Source of the DNA: Sipunculus nudus
Lineage: Eukaryota; Annelida; Sipuncula; Golfingiida; Sipunculidae
NCBI GenBank assembly: GCA_026874595.1
Contig: CM049309.1
Location: 66,384,926-66,448,925 of the forward strand
DNA length: 64,000 bases
Direction: 5' to 3'
Shown here: positions 1 through 11,368 of the stretch, piece after piece
Layout of the letters: each line of letters starts with the position of its first letter
Position numbering within the stretch: position 1 is the stretch's first letter
Translations under genes and position numbers: made by a program
Notes under the pieces: model-generated
The model's database searches: none
What the model saw: the letters and a program-made list of their open reading frames with translations, nothing else
Told to the model about the DNA's origin: nothing

Positions 1-454
1 GAGAGATATACCTGACACTCTACAGTCTACATAACGACTATGTCTTACATACTGAACTCATCTGAGAAGGTGCAAGCTATGTATGAAGAATTCTAAATTG
101 AAAAATTCTTGACAGATTCCATTAATGAAATAATCAAACGTGTAAAGGACTGGAGGGTTTCTGTTGAACAACCAGCTGGTCAGCGCTGACAGCTATGGCA
201 TATTTATATTTAAGGTACATCCGAGATTCACTAGTTTATCATAGAAAGTCCAGGTTTAGTTCCTTTGTAAAGAAAAAAATTCGCAACTATCGCTCACGAA
301 ACAATCGCCCACAAATAGATTTCCCAAAGAGACAATTGAAAACTGCAAATTAAGAGAAAGAAGAGACTTATGATCTCAGCTGCAGCTGACGTTGGAATTT
401 AGGAAACGTTTTATGATAAGACGACATTATAATGAAACACGAACAAGTCCTAAT
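1..454. other. Non-coding flank, nothing recognised
   Basis: AT-rich sequence with no reading frame of note and no recognisable repeat on inspection up to the MITE that begins at 455. It probably continues an intergenic or intronic stretch from outside the window. Confidence 0.5.
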
Positions 455-542
455 CAGGGGCGGATCTAGGATTCAAGAAATGTATAGGGGTCAAACCCAG
501 GAGGGCTAATGACTCCCCCCCCCCCCCCCCGATCCGCTTCTG
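455..542. mobile_element. Short MITE of the CAGRGGCGGATC / poly-C family, copy 1
   Basis: An 88-bp element begins CAGGGGCGGATC and ends GATCCGCTTCTG, which is an imperfect terminal inverted repeat (2 mismatches in 12). It is flanked by a perfect 5-bp direct duplication CTAAT (450-454 and 543-547), as expected for target-site duplication. A run of 16 C (515-530) lies next to the right TIR. Other copies in the window (39134-39301, 40525-40795 and about 46053-46303) share the same ends and G/C run. It has no coding capacity, so it is non-autonomous. The superfamily is not identified. Confidence 0.7.
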
Positions 543-763
543 CTAATAAATGCATACTGACATATCCACGATTCGAAAATAATTAGTAAGCTTATTAAAT
601 CAGAGTCATTATTGCCATTTTGATCTGTAACAAAGTGCTTGGTGAGATATTATATAGGCTAAGACAACCGGGTCGGAGCACATCTGGCTTTTATTTTATA
701 TAATAACACCTAAAACATGCCAATGAGAAGATGTATGCCAGACAGATCCCATGCAGGCGAGAA

Positions 764-780
764 CCCCCCCCCCCCCCCCC
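764..780. repeat. Poly-C tract (17 C)
   Basis: An uninterrupted run of 17 C is followed by TCCGCTAGCCTG, which resembles the right end of the poly-C MITE family. No matching left TIR or target duplication was found, so it may be a truncated MITE end or a plain homopolymer. Similar tracts lie at 3157-3168, 22857-22867 and 48533-48541 (as G). Confidence 0.6.
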
Positions 781-3700
781 TCCGCTAGCCTGGTAGCTCA
801 TCATCTGACACTTATACCGCAATTACGCTTCATCTGGCTTACCTGACCAGGTGGATAGAGGCCATCCCCTCCCTGCATGGCAAGCTAGGACGTAAACCAT
901 ATGAGGAACAGGTGATTTTTTTATTCTCTTCTTTATGATTGGTTAATTGACACTACCAAAGATCACTTAAAGGAAACATAGGGTTAATTAATAGTTCTTC
1001 ATGTTTCAATACCAGCTTTCTTGCTTTCTCTTGCCTCCTTATAAATAAAATGACCTTCTATTACAATTTCCCACTCACCCTTTTTCATTTTGACTTTAAC
1101 AGAACTGAGCAGAGGAACATAAATAAACACTCGCTTAGTATTCAGAAATACAGCATTGTAAACAGCCCGCTATCGATCAAGAGTATGTAACAAACATATA
1201 TGGTAGTTATGTAAAACATACATGGATTACTTTTATGCAATGCCTACTCGTTCATACTATTCTTAATTAAGGTTACCCGAGGAAGCTTTCCATTTTGACA
1301 AATGACAACTCTCTGAGTCTAAGGTCAAATGAGTCCTTTTATTGCCCAAGACGACCAAAATACATGATTAACATACATGGAAAGCGAAAAAAAAATGGGT
1401 TTCATTAGAGAAATAACTGTTATTTAGAGATTGATTTGATATATAAAAATATATTTTTTTCAGCGTTCAAGCTTGACTTTGAGCATTATTCCTTGGAAGA
1501 GGCATTTTATTCTACAATAAAGCGGTATTTATAATGATGAATGAAGCCCCTGGGATATAATCAAAGAAATTTGAGGGCTATTGTGTACTTCGTAATGCCG
1601 TAATCAGTTAACGACCATTGCAAATGGGTTTTATCGGACTCGAATCATAAATAGACAATAAAATCGAAAACCGAGAAGAAAAACGCTATCTCGTGAATAT
1701 CATAGTGAAATTACTGGGCATTGTCTTTTTCTTCGAAAATATAAGATACACACGAATCATCAGGAATAACATATGTTTTATTATAAAAAAGTTTTATCAT
1801 CTAATGAATGAACCTTAGCCTATATATACCCTCTGAAGGCAAGTGTATTTTTCAGGTTATGATCTTTCACTTTAATTTAGATTGAAACTTTCCATATATT
1901 CTTAATCCGCGCAACCATCACTAAAAATGCATCCATTCAACTGTATTTATACATTACACTGTTACGAGGAAGTGACCCATGGCTCTGCATGTTATAGTTC
2001 ATCCGACCTTCACATATATGCGGAAGAGTTGCGTATCCGCAGGTATATTTAGTATACTCCTTAGGATCTTAGAACACATAGGGACCTTGACATTTCCACT
2101 TGGAGCACCTGGAGGTCTCCTCTGTTCCATGGTTATAGGACAGACTCGGGGATCACAGAGGATTGAAGATGAACAGAACAAGAATGAGTCTTATATCGGC
2201 CTGCCAACCAGCAATTTTTTTTGTCGGCCAAATTAAACAGTCAGTAAAATCTTCCAGTAACGTCTTGCCTGTCGTTTAAGCTTGCATTTTGTAGGGCGAT
2301 AAATAGATTATATTGATGGTTGTTCGTTTTCTTTATTATAGAAAAATTTGGTTGTAGTCGACCATAAACGATTATCTATGCACATGCGAAAAAATCATAC
2401 TTAAAAAAAAACATTTTAAATTTTTCAGAGAATAACGGAAGATGAGATACAAAGTAGCGACACGTAACATGTGATCCCTTAATGAGTATCATTATGGTTC
2501 TCAGCATACTAAGACCATAATTCATCTTTACATTATTAAACTGACGAAGATTATTGTTGATACTCATGTGTATCATCTTGAGTAAGGGGTGTGTCAATGG
2601 TATATAAATGGCGACGGGTCCTTTAATGTCGAAAAAGGAATAAAACAAGCAGGTGCACCAAATAATCGATTTTTAGTCGATCACTATTTCTTACTTTGTC
2701 TTACACCTATCGAACATAATTTTACGAACGATTCCTAAGGATAATCATCACCAGCCTTTTTTTCCAGGACATTTTGGTCACTTCTGGTTTCGTCTCCTGG
2801 ATTGCTTCGGTCGTACGTTGTCATGTAGTTCAGTCATTATACGGAATGACCCTCCACAAATTGCAACAGCAATTATTTTGTCACCATTCACCATTTGGAA
2901 ATGTGTCTGGATGCACATATTAAAAGTCTACCAAAACATTTTGAGTGGAACAATGCTTAATTTGCATAAATCCAATATGGCCACGTTTTTGACTCATGTT
3001 TACTACTTTTAGCTGTTCTTTAACAGGGAACAAATAGTAAAAGCTGAACTTAGAAACCAGGATAGGGCCTGGTCAAATGTCCCAGAAATCCAAAGAATTA
3101 TAGGTCACCGTAATCTTGATATAAATGGCAAAAAACTGTTACCCTATAGCTGTCAGCCCCCCCCCCCCTTGTTCTTTGGTTCATGCCGCCAGGTGGCTGT
3201 CCATGTGTAATTATCTTATCTTTTATTTTATTAGAAGACCAGTTACTGTAAAATGATTTGTGCTATAATTTTTTAAACTGGTAAAAATATTGGAGCTATT
3301 GCTATATGTGGTGACTATTATATATATGGTGATTGCTCGAATCCCATCCCATCTAATATCTTATGTGACTCCAAGCCAGCCGTCTTGGAAACAAGTGCAT
3401 AGTTAGGCAGTAATTTAGGATCTTCACATTTCGTTTACATAAATTTTTAACTGGCAACTGGCATTGTCCGTAAATCAGACATTAATTATTAACATCAGTA
3501 GAGACCATAGAGATCTGAAAGAGTATGACTACCAACTATGACATTTCACCACAGTTCGTACACTGTGAATACCATTTCCCACAAAAGCATAAGTTTTCCA
3601 ATAATTCTTTAATGAGCTGATCTGAATATTGTTATATGTGTTGACTGATCATAGAAAACTTTTACAGTTGTATGATATCTATGCATAGTGCCACCTTAAT

Positions 3701-4179
3701 TCTTTCCTTTTTCAGCCTCTTTATTTATTATCTTTAGACTGGCAAAAATATATAATTCATGACACAGACATAGGCTCCTTTTAACTCACTAATCATATAT
3801 TTTGCCCCTGATCAGCAAATAATTCGATAATGCACTTTAATCAGACATTTGAACTTCTCTCAATCTATATAGTGTGATCAAAGTTGTGAACGTTAGCAAA
3901 AGGTCATGCTGAGTATTTCTCTCTTTGACACCAACATATATACAGTTTAAAAGTCTTTGGTTGATTCAATGGATTTAAATTTCATATATATGTTCCTCAT
4001 TACTATAGGGACCCTATTGACTTTAGTGTGTGTTTGTTACCAGACACAAGAGGAAGAGCCTTTTCGATTTTTAGGCTGAAAGGTCGAGGTCACAAGTTTT
4101 TGTCAGCTTTGATTTCAGATGATGAACTCTTAGGGATAATTTATGTGATTCAATTATCACATTTATGTATCTAAATGAA
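781..4179. other. Intergenic or intronic AT-rich block
   Basis: About 3.4 kb with only short chance reading frames (none over 90 codons, many lacking ATG) and a 12-base C run at 3157-3168. No exon, RNA gene or transposon could be supported by inspection. Confidence 0.5.
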
Positions 4180-4690
4180 ATTTTACTTAATAACACAAAA
4201 TAAGTTCAAAATGCATAATAATAAACCTGAACAATGTTCAAATAAGTTTAAAGCATCTAATAATACTTTTGCGGAGGATATATTTTCTACGAAGCACGTG
4301 GTGTCATCTGCTAACTGTGAGAGTTTCATTTCGACATTGCTAAATTTAATTCCTTTGATTTTCTTATTATTTCTAATATTCATTTCCAGTAACAACTGCT
4401 AGTATAAATAATATGGATGACAGGGGACATCCCTGTCTCACCCCCCCCCCCCCTTTGTATAGGAAAGAATTGTGACATATATCCATTATTCTGTACACAA
4501 CTATATACATCCTTGTACAGAGTTTTCACCCATGAGATGAATTGATTTGGGATATTGTACTCTTTTAATGCTGACCACAGAAAGTTCCATTTTATCAAAA
4601 TCAATTAGTAAAAATATATTAGCTTGGTTAGTTGTTTCAGAAAGGTCTAACATTTCTTGAATTATCCTTAAATCGGCCAGAAATATGCAA
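4180..4690 (-). pseudogene. Decayed LINE reverse transcriptase fragment (L1/Tx1-like)
   Basis: Read on the minus strand, several frames together give successive blocks of a non-LTR retrotransposon reverse transcriptase. In order these are: about 4690-4580, a block ending IFLLIDFDK (the catalytic-Asp block); about 4590-4450, a block containing ALKEYNIPNQFISWVKTLYK; 4442-4376, VRQGCPLSSILFIL; and 4395-4225, a block containing KLSQLADDTTCFV with the second catalytic Asp pair. At least three frame changes separate the blocks and the AFDS segment expected after the first block is missing, so the copy is dead. One break coincides with a 13-base C run (4441-4453; poly-G in coding sense) between the QRG and RQG motifs. 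Endonuclease, ORF1 and 3' tail are not seen, so the copy is a truncated internal piece. The L1/Tx1-like label rests on motif spacing and is less certain than the RT call. Confidence 0.85.
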
Positions 4691-5193
4691 ATGGAAGGTT
4701 GGCTTTAGTTATACAATGGTCTTGAACTGATTTTCTTTTGTTTCAGATCCTGTTTTATATGAACACCTCAGGGGACACTGAAATTGTTCCCATTTTTTAA
4801 AATTATTTTACATCATATAAATTGCGGAGAGATGTAGTTATACGTTGGATGTATGTAGGCGTCCACATTTGAATCCGCCGAAAAATTACTGGCAAAAAAA
4901 ATCAATAGAACTTCAGAGATTCGCCCTCAGGGATTTTTCCTATAATTTACGGATCCTTCCTTACGTCATGCGAAAAAAAAATTGATACCCAGAAGGCTTA
5001 AAAGTATAACATTCAACTAAGAGTGTTTTAAACTTATCCTCTCCTGTGCATAAAAGTTATATAAATTAAAGTACACTTAGATAGTTAAGATTTTAAGTGT
5101 ATGAGCCATTTGGAGACAATAAATGTGTTAAAGTCCACCAGGTCTCTTTGAAGTTTGGTGGATTGAGGGGTGTTATAGGTGCTTCTTTTATTG

Positions 5194-5875
5194 TGTGACA
5201 CGGGCGTAACTCGTGTTGTTGTTGCACTAATGTTTAGTCGGTACTGGTTGAACTCTTGTTGTCATGCTGCCTAGGGCTCTCACGCCTGGTCGTGGGTCAC
5301 GTGATGACACTGGTATGTAGCGATACACACAGCGATGTCTTTCTATAGAATTCCTGAAACGCGTGTTTACTGTGTTGCGTAGGATCCTTAAGACTGTTCG
5401 AGAAAAGGAAAATTCTCGGCTTGAGGTGTGAAGGTATATAAAGGGACTGTGTTTTAGAGGCAGGCAGAGGGCATAGAAGATTCCAGAGGACGCAGAAGCA
5501 TGTGTCATTTCTAGGACCTTATCCGACGAATGCGGCAATTATAGATTTTCGAAGACTTTCTCCTGGATTTTATGCTTTTGGACTTCAGTTTACTTTCTGG
5601 ATTGTTGCAAGAGCTTTAAACTGGACTGTCATTCTCCGAGAGTATACATTTAAAGAACTTATCGTGGTGACGGTGTTGGTATCCAGGTACTGTGCACATT
5701 ATTTTTCTGTGTGATTGTATTGAGTTGTTGTAATACCGCTGTTTTACTGTATTGTATTGATTTAGTGTATTGTAATGTTAGGGTTGTTTTAAGAATAAAT
5801 TATAGTTACTTGTTAACAAATAAACACGACTTCTTTATTCATTCCCCTAGACATTTCACGCTGCCTAGTGTTACA
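5194..5875 (+). mobile_element. Possible solo LTR
   Basis: The sequence starts TGTGACAC and ends GTGTTACA (reverse complement TGTAACAC), giving short TG...CA inverted ends. Between them are a TATA box in context GGTATATAAAGGGAC (about 5432-5446) and AATAAA signals at about 5793 and 5818, in the order expected for an LTR. Against this, no 5-bp target duplication flanks it, no tRNA primer-binding site follows 5875, and no gag/pol frame is nearby. It may instead be an ordinary TATA promoter with a short transcription unit. The small frames inside it are not recognised. Confidence 0.3.
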
Positions 5876-7721
5876 GAATCTGATTTTTTTATCTCCGTTT
5901 CAAAATTTGTGTTCATCACGCATACGTGATCTTTTTGTATTAGATTCCGTAACAAGGGATATTCGGTTTCCTGTAACGGATGGAAGACGTACCGCATGCA
6001 TGTTTTGTTATATCCTCCTAAAAAAAGTATTCATAGCAAAGACTGACTTGTTATTATGGTGTCTCTTTCGAGAGTTGCATCAGGATTACAAACACAGTCA
6101 TTTTAAATTACTTTAAAACAGCGCCCTGTTTATTTTGTGTGATAATAGCATCTCGACAGGTCTTGATCTTTTAGACTGAATGGTAAGCCATGAAGAAAAC
6201 TAGAATTTCTTGGCACTGCAGGTGCCATATTATCCCCAGACAGTTAACCCTCCCCCTTTAAGAATAGGCCCCTCATCTTCAGCAGCATTTACCGAAACTT
6301 AGCAAGGGACCATGGTTTCTTCAATCTATCAACATGAGATACAATATATTTAACCAAATATGGGAATATTCAGGGTCAAGGCCACTCATAAGAGAGGTCA
6401 TGATCCCATTTTAAATATAGACCATCCCACAACCTTTATCTAGGTATATGCATATTATGAAAAAAAAATTTCCATGAGTTTTTGACTTATAATACTCACA
6501 TTACTGAAAAGTTGCAATGAAGGGGGTTCAAGTTATCTCGCCTGAAAGAAGTCTCTGCGGCGCGACCATACTAGAGTATCCCGACTTGTCTGGGGATACA
6601 ACGATAGGTGACGGCATGGATTATGTGACCAATTTACAGTCACACAAAATCTTGAACAATTTTTAATAAACGATTGCATGAGATTTCCGGGCCCTGTTTG
6701 GACTCCCATGATGACTTGGTCATTAACATTTTCTTTTCCTAAAAGTATATAGATATTTTTGGTCAGAAAGCCTCTTTTTATCATTATCACGATTGATCCA
6801 GCAAATGTCCCAAACAAATAACAAAATCAGTATAAAGTGTCAAACGAAGGCAGTAAAAGATGCTTAAATAACAATGGTTCGAGGACTCAATAAGCATAAG
6901 CCAATAGGACCAACTTAATACGTCGTTAATACTCTTTACAGATGAAGTGAAAAAAAACTGCTGCTTCCGAGGGCTTATTATGTTTTGCCTGTCTCCGAAG
7001 ACTGCTCTATGTCACCTGAACACGATGTGAATCGGAATATTTACATTCAGCAAATGGTATTCGACACATTTGTGTCGTGAGAGAGCAGCCCAAACCTCAT
7101 AGTTCTTTAAAGTCAAGGTACCGGATGCCTTAGACCACACCTATTGTCTAAGGAAAGACTCAAGCCGGGAGATTCTCAGCCGAGAATTAAGCAGTGAGAA
7201 TCTTCACGGTCTGCAGTCGTAAGGGGAAGGCTGTCTCACTCAGAAGCGAGTGCGAATGGGGATGGGGGTGGTTCCTCTGTGTTATGAACATGTAATGAGG
7301 GTGATGACACACATAGGAGCCTCAGGTGCGGAAATTACCGGGCTTGGGTGACATTAGGATATAAACGAAGAAGCATGTGCTAACTTCGATAACATTCATG
7401 TTGATTTTAATGAAGACATCATTTAAAGGGGCCCATTCACCTATAAAGCATGTTGAGTTAAAACGAAAAATAGCTTCTTCCCTTTAAAATAAATTTGTAC
7501 CTGCAAAAATATTGCCTTGAAACCGTTTGCTTACTCATGTAAACGAGCGTTAAAAACAGTGAACCGGGCGCGATCGCAGGTGAAAACATAAAAACAGTGC
7601 GTTTGGTCACAATACATGCCAATCAGGAGATGCTTGACTGACTTGGTTAAAAAATGTAATTCATGTTCCCGAAGGCTGAAACACCGCTTGTTGCCCCTTA
7701 AACGGACCTTCGGTCACGCGG
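5876..7721. other. Non-coding block, nothing recognised
   Basis: AT-rich with scattered short frames. No recognisable exon, RNA gene or transposon. Confidence 0.5.
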
Positions 7722-7771
7722 CCTTGTTATGGTAAACAGACTGTTTACCAGCACGCATTGCTATAACAAGG
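7722..7771. repeat. Small nested inverted repeat
   Basis: An outer stem CCTTGTTAT / ATAACAAGG (7722-7730 with 7763-7771) encloses a perfect 9-bp inner inverted repeat GGTAAACAG-A-CTGTTTACC (7731-7749) with a single central base. It could form a branched hairpin or be a remnant of a palindromic element. Function unknown. Confidence 0.55.
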
Positions 7772-8296
7772 TATTCAACAGTCGTATGCAAGGAAAATGA
7801 GACGGTGTGCTGGAATGGTATTACTGGGAAACTTTTGTATAAAGCAAAACTGAACTGATAGTGTGAAAGAACAGGAATAATATTGCTCCTAATTATGTTC
7901 CTTTAAATGAAGCGATTACTTCTACCATATTAAAAAAAATAAAAGTATCTATAATTCCCGATCAATCTGAGCTGCAAAACAGAATACCGAGGTAGAAAGT
8001 TTCTCTATGGTCAGTTTCAATCTCGGCCTACCTATAGGCTGGACTTTCAATATTTAGCATACCTGTTTCGAATATACGATGTTTTAAACTTAATGAAGGT
8101 ATTTAGGTGGTAGGCGCATTTTATGCAGATTCTTGTCACGGGATGTTTATCGGCGTTGGTACATAAAATGACAGCCATTTTGCGGGATCATATAACCATT
8201 AAGGTTTAAAATAGATTAGACCTTCTCGATATGACAAAAAAAAAGCGATAGCAAGATGATCGAAACATCATACAAATGACTCCCGTGTTCATACTC

Positions 8297-8411
8297 TGCC
8301 GACGCCAAGTCGTACGATTTTGTAAAAAAAATCGTTGGTATTTCAAAGAACTAACCGACGCCGATGTCGTACGACAAACCCCCACGATTTTTACGACAAA
8401 GTCGGCGTCAT
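8297..8411. repeat. CG-containing imperfect foldback repeat
   Basis: The motif CCGACGCC...TCGTACGA occurs twice in direct orientation (about 8299 and 8355). A partly inverted version (CGATTTTTACGAC...GTCGGCGTC) closes the block near 8409. It stands out from its AT-rich surroundings and may be a decayed foldback transposon. Boundaries are approximate and no target duplication was found. Confidence 0.35.
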
Positions 8412-8814
8412 ATGCACTCAGATAATGTTAACGATTCGACTGTATCAATGATTCAACCGGTCCGAATGAATCGAATTAAAAGGTCTTACCATCAATTGCT
8501 ACACATGGGTTTCAGAACTTCTTCATAACAGGATTCGGCTATTCACCACTCATTGTTAAATAATGCCACCGTAAACGGTGCTACAAATTATGGCCTAACA
8601 ATACGTCATACTTCTACGGGTTTGCCAAACAAAATATTAGCCCTAAGCCCTTCATCGTAGCTCCCATTATTCAAAAGTATACATAGGGGACAACGTTCAG
8701 TTCTCCTACCTGAATTCCAGTTCAGGCAGAGATGTCTTAATAAAATTGCGAGGGGCTGATTTATATACGTGGTATTTAAGTAAAATACAATCTTTCATCA
8801 AAACCACCTATATA

Positions 8815-8866
8815 GAGTCTAAAATAGTATTAACCTATTTGAGTCTAAAATAGTATTAACCTGTTT
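8815..8866. repeat. 26-bp tandem duplication
   Basis: Two adjacent 26-bp units beginning GAGTCTAAAATAGTATTAAC differ at one base near the end (ACCTATTT versus ACCTGTTT). This is a recent local duplication in non-coding DNA. Confidence 0.9.
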
Positions 8867-9398
8867 TTTGTTATCAAATTGCCGTTGCATGTATTTAGAA
8901 TTATCGGAGAAACCCTCTTCGGACTGTATTTTGGAAGGGCAGGATAAAGAGTCCCTTTTAATAGTGCAACCACCCGACCTACATTCTTGTATTGTATTGC
9001 AGAACGATCGGCCTCGATATAATCATCAATCTTTAAGCGTCAGGTGGTCAGGGGTGTCAAAACGGCGGACACAACCCATTGATCTGATTAAATTGTAAAG
9101 ATTAAGAGACAAAGAGGTAAAGAAACCCAATACCAGGCGAGGGCAGACCTTTCCCGGTCTTCTATCCATCATTGCGCAGATGTAGCTGTCAGAGGCACGA
9201 GTCTGGTAATATTAACGTCATTTCCCAGCACTGTGGGTTTATAAACTGGTATGATTCATTAAATGTATCTCAGTCTTTCAGGTGAGCGGGTGTGTCGGCC
9301 AGTATAATTAAGGTTCCACTTAACGTTTTTTTTCTCTTCTGTATCATTCATAACAAATGTCCGTGTCAAGGCGTATCATGAATAAATACTATACAGTA

Positions 9399-9406
9399 TG
9401 ACGTCA
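9399..9406. promoter_or_regulatory. Canonical cAMP-response element (TGACGTCA)
   Basis: A full palindromic CRE, TGACGTCA, the consensus for CREB/ATF bZIP dimers, stands in a locally more GC-rich stretch. No gene start is recognised next to it, so regulatory use is unproven. An 8-bp match can occur by chance in 64 kb. Confidence 0.35.
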
Positions 9407-11165
9407 CAGCGTGGCAGCAGACGCTAGTGAACGCCCGAGCGATTCCCTCGGCTGATAGCCATGTTTCATTCCCTAAATCACGTTTTTTTCTCTAGCCACT
9501 TTTTGCAGAGTCACCAATCCTTCACTACAGTTGAATGGCCGGGAAAGAACGTTTTGCTGGAATTAGACGTAATTTGAAGAAGAAACATCAGTTTGCCTCA
9601 CCGAATTGATATAATGGATATAACAACACCATCGTTCATTTAAATTATCTACTAGCAAAAACAGAAAGTAGGCATCTATAGTGGGGTAAAGGAGAAAATA
9701 ATTATGCTTTGATTTATAAATGTTTTTTTAACTAAACATCATACAAATGCGTTGGTTTTGGTTATCATTTTTTCTGCTGTGCAGATATTACTCCAGATCT
9801 AATTATGGATTACAATTTATGCATATGTGGATGAGTTATTCGATACTATTTATATATATTCTGTGTGATTCAAGAAGGTGATGGGAGCTTTTCTGGTTGA
9901 TTCGTTATAAAAATCCATGCAGTACTTTGGTCAGGATTAGATGCAGCTATAGTGCGTGGTCATGTTTCACACTGCTTGGCAGATAGTGTTACAACGGTGT
10001 TTGCTGTACCCTTAAATGCTAATGGTACATATATAGTTACCGGTTTATGCAAAAATATATTATTTTGGTTTTATATATGTATGCATATATGCATGTATGA
10101 ATGTATTTCGAATTATGAGCGGACATGCAATATATAAACCATTATCTCTCCTTTATATTATACAGAATGATGTCGGAATCGAATCTATCTAATACAAAAA
10201 AAACTATGAATACACATATGAAACGTATTGCATTTAATGATTGGACATAAAGGGATTCTCTTTTACCAAAGACAGAAAATATGTTATGCATTTATTGTAT
10301 TTAATGAGAGATACGCTTTGTAGGCATTACCTTACCATTTAGTTACATCACGTATCACCATAGACTGTCACGTGTATAAAGTATATACACGTACATATCA
10401 CTGCACAAGGGATGTTTGTTATCATGTGAATAAAATTAAAGAATCTTATCATTTCCTGAACAGAAAGGTTCTCCACAATGGCTATATATACATTCTTCTA
10501 ATGCACGTTTCAGTCACGTCCAGCAAGTTCACATTCATTTGATTGGCCTATATATAAATTCGACATCAAATTTATGGATATGTGTTTATTAAAAAAAATA
10601 GCCTTGTTACGACAAACATTGACTTTAATCTAGCGTTAGTGAATTTTGTCATAGTGACACTTATTGACCATTAGATGCGCTGTCGTTATTTTGTTAAAGA
10701 CTTGACGGGAAGCCGACTAAATACGTGACACCTATGTCTCCCTTCAGGGTTTAGACGAAAAACAAGATATTGTCTTTACGGAAACTGTACATTGTGGGCC
10801 TCCGCTCGTGTCTTCTAATCCGATAAGGGCAGAGTGGCATCTTAATTTAGTACACTACATTGGTTTCTCAGCCGCTATCACTTTCGGGTTCTTCATTTCA
10901 TATCTCTTTACCTCCGTCTGCACTAGTTCATGGACTGATATCCGGGATAAGCATGTGGTTGCTAGGTGATGACCTTAGATTTTGGTTGTTTTGTGGATTC
11001 ATATCCTTTCACTCCAGTTGTAAACCTGCTTAACTTGTGGATCCATAACCTTTTAGCTTTCTTGATAATCAATTATATTCAATTGTATTTACACCTATAA
11101 AGGGAATGTATTTGATCTGGAAATTATACATTTCGTCTGAACTTGCCCGTGTTTTTCCCACTTGT

Positions 11166-11169
<4 letters not shown>
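9407..11169. other. Non-coding block, nothing recognised
   Basis: AT-rich sequence with short frames only. No exon, RNA gene or repeat family recognised. Confidence 0.5.

Positions 11170-11207
<38 letters not shown>
11170..11207. repeat. (AT)n microsatellite
   Basis: About 38 bp of uninterrupted AT, followed by GGGTGTTAA. The AT run at the next microsatellite is followed by the similar GGGGTGTAAA, so the two may descend from one duplicated unit. Confidence 0.95.
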
Positions 11208-11209
<2 letters not shown>

Positions 11210-11295
11210 GTGTTAATCTAATGGTTTTCTGCAATAAACAACTGCTAGAGCGCTCTATGGTATGACAACAAGTGAGAATGTCTGACAAAATTTGA

Positions 11296-11298
<3 letters not shown>

Positions 11299-11366
<68 letters not shown>
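11299..11366. repeat. Compound (CT)n(AT)n microsatellite
   Basis: About 38 bp of CT repeats pass directly into about 30 bp of AT repeats. The minus-strand frame across it is an artefact of the repeat. Confidence 0.95.

Positions 11367-11368
<2 letters not shown>

Noticed and set aside
6862-6880. GGTTCGAGGACTC resembling a tRNA B-box
   Set aside because: No A-box or cloverleaf at the right distance; no tRNA supported anywhere in the window.
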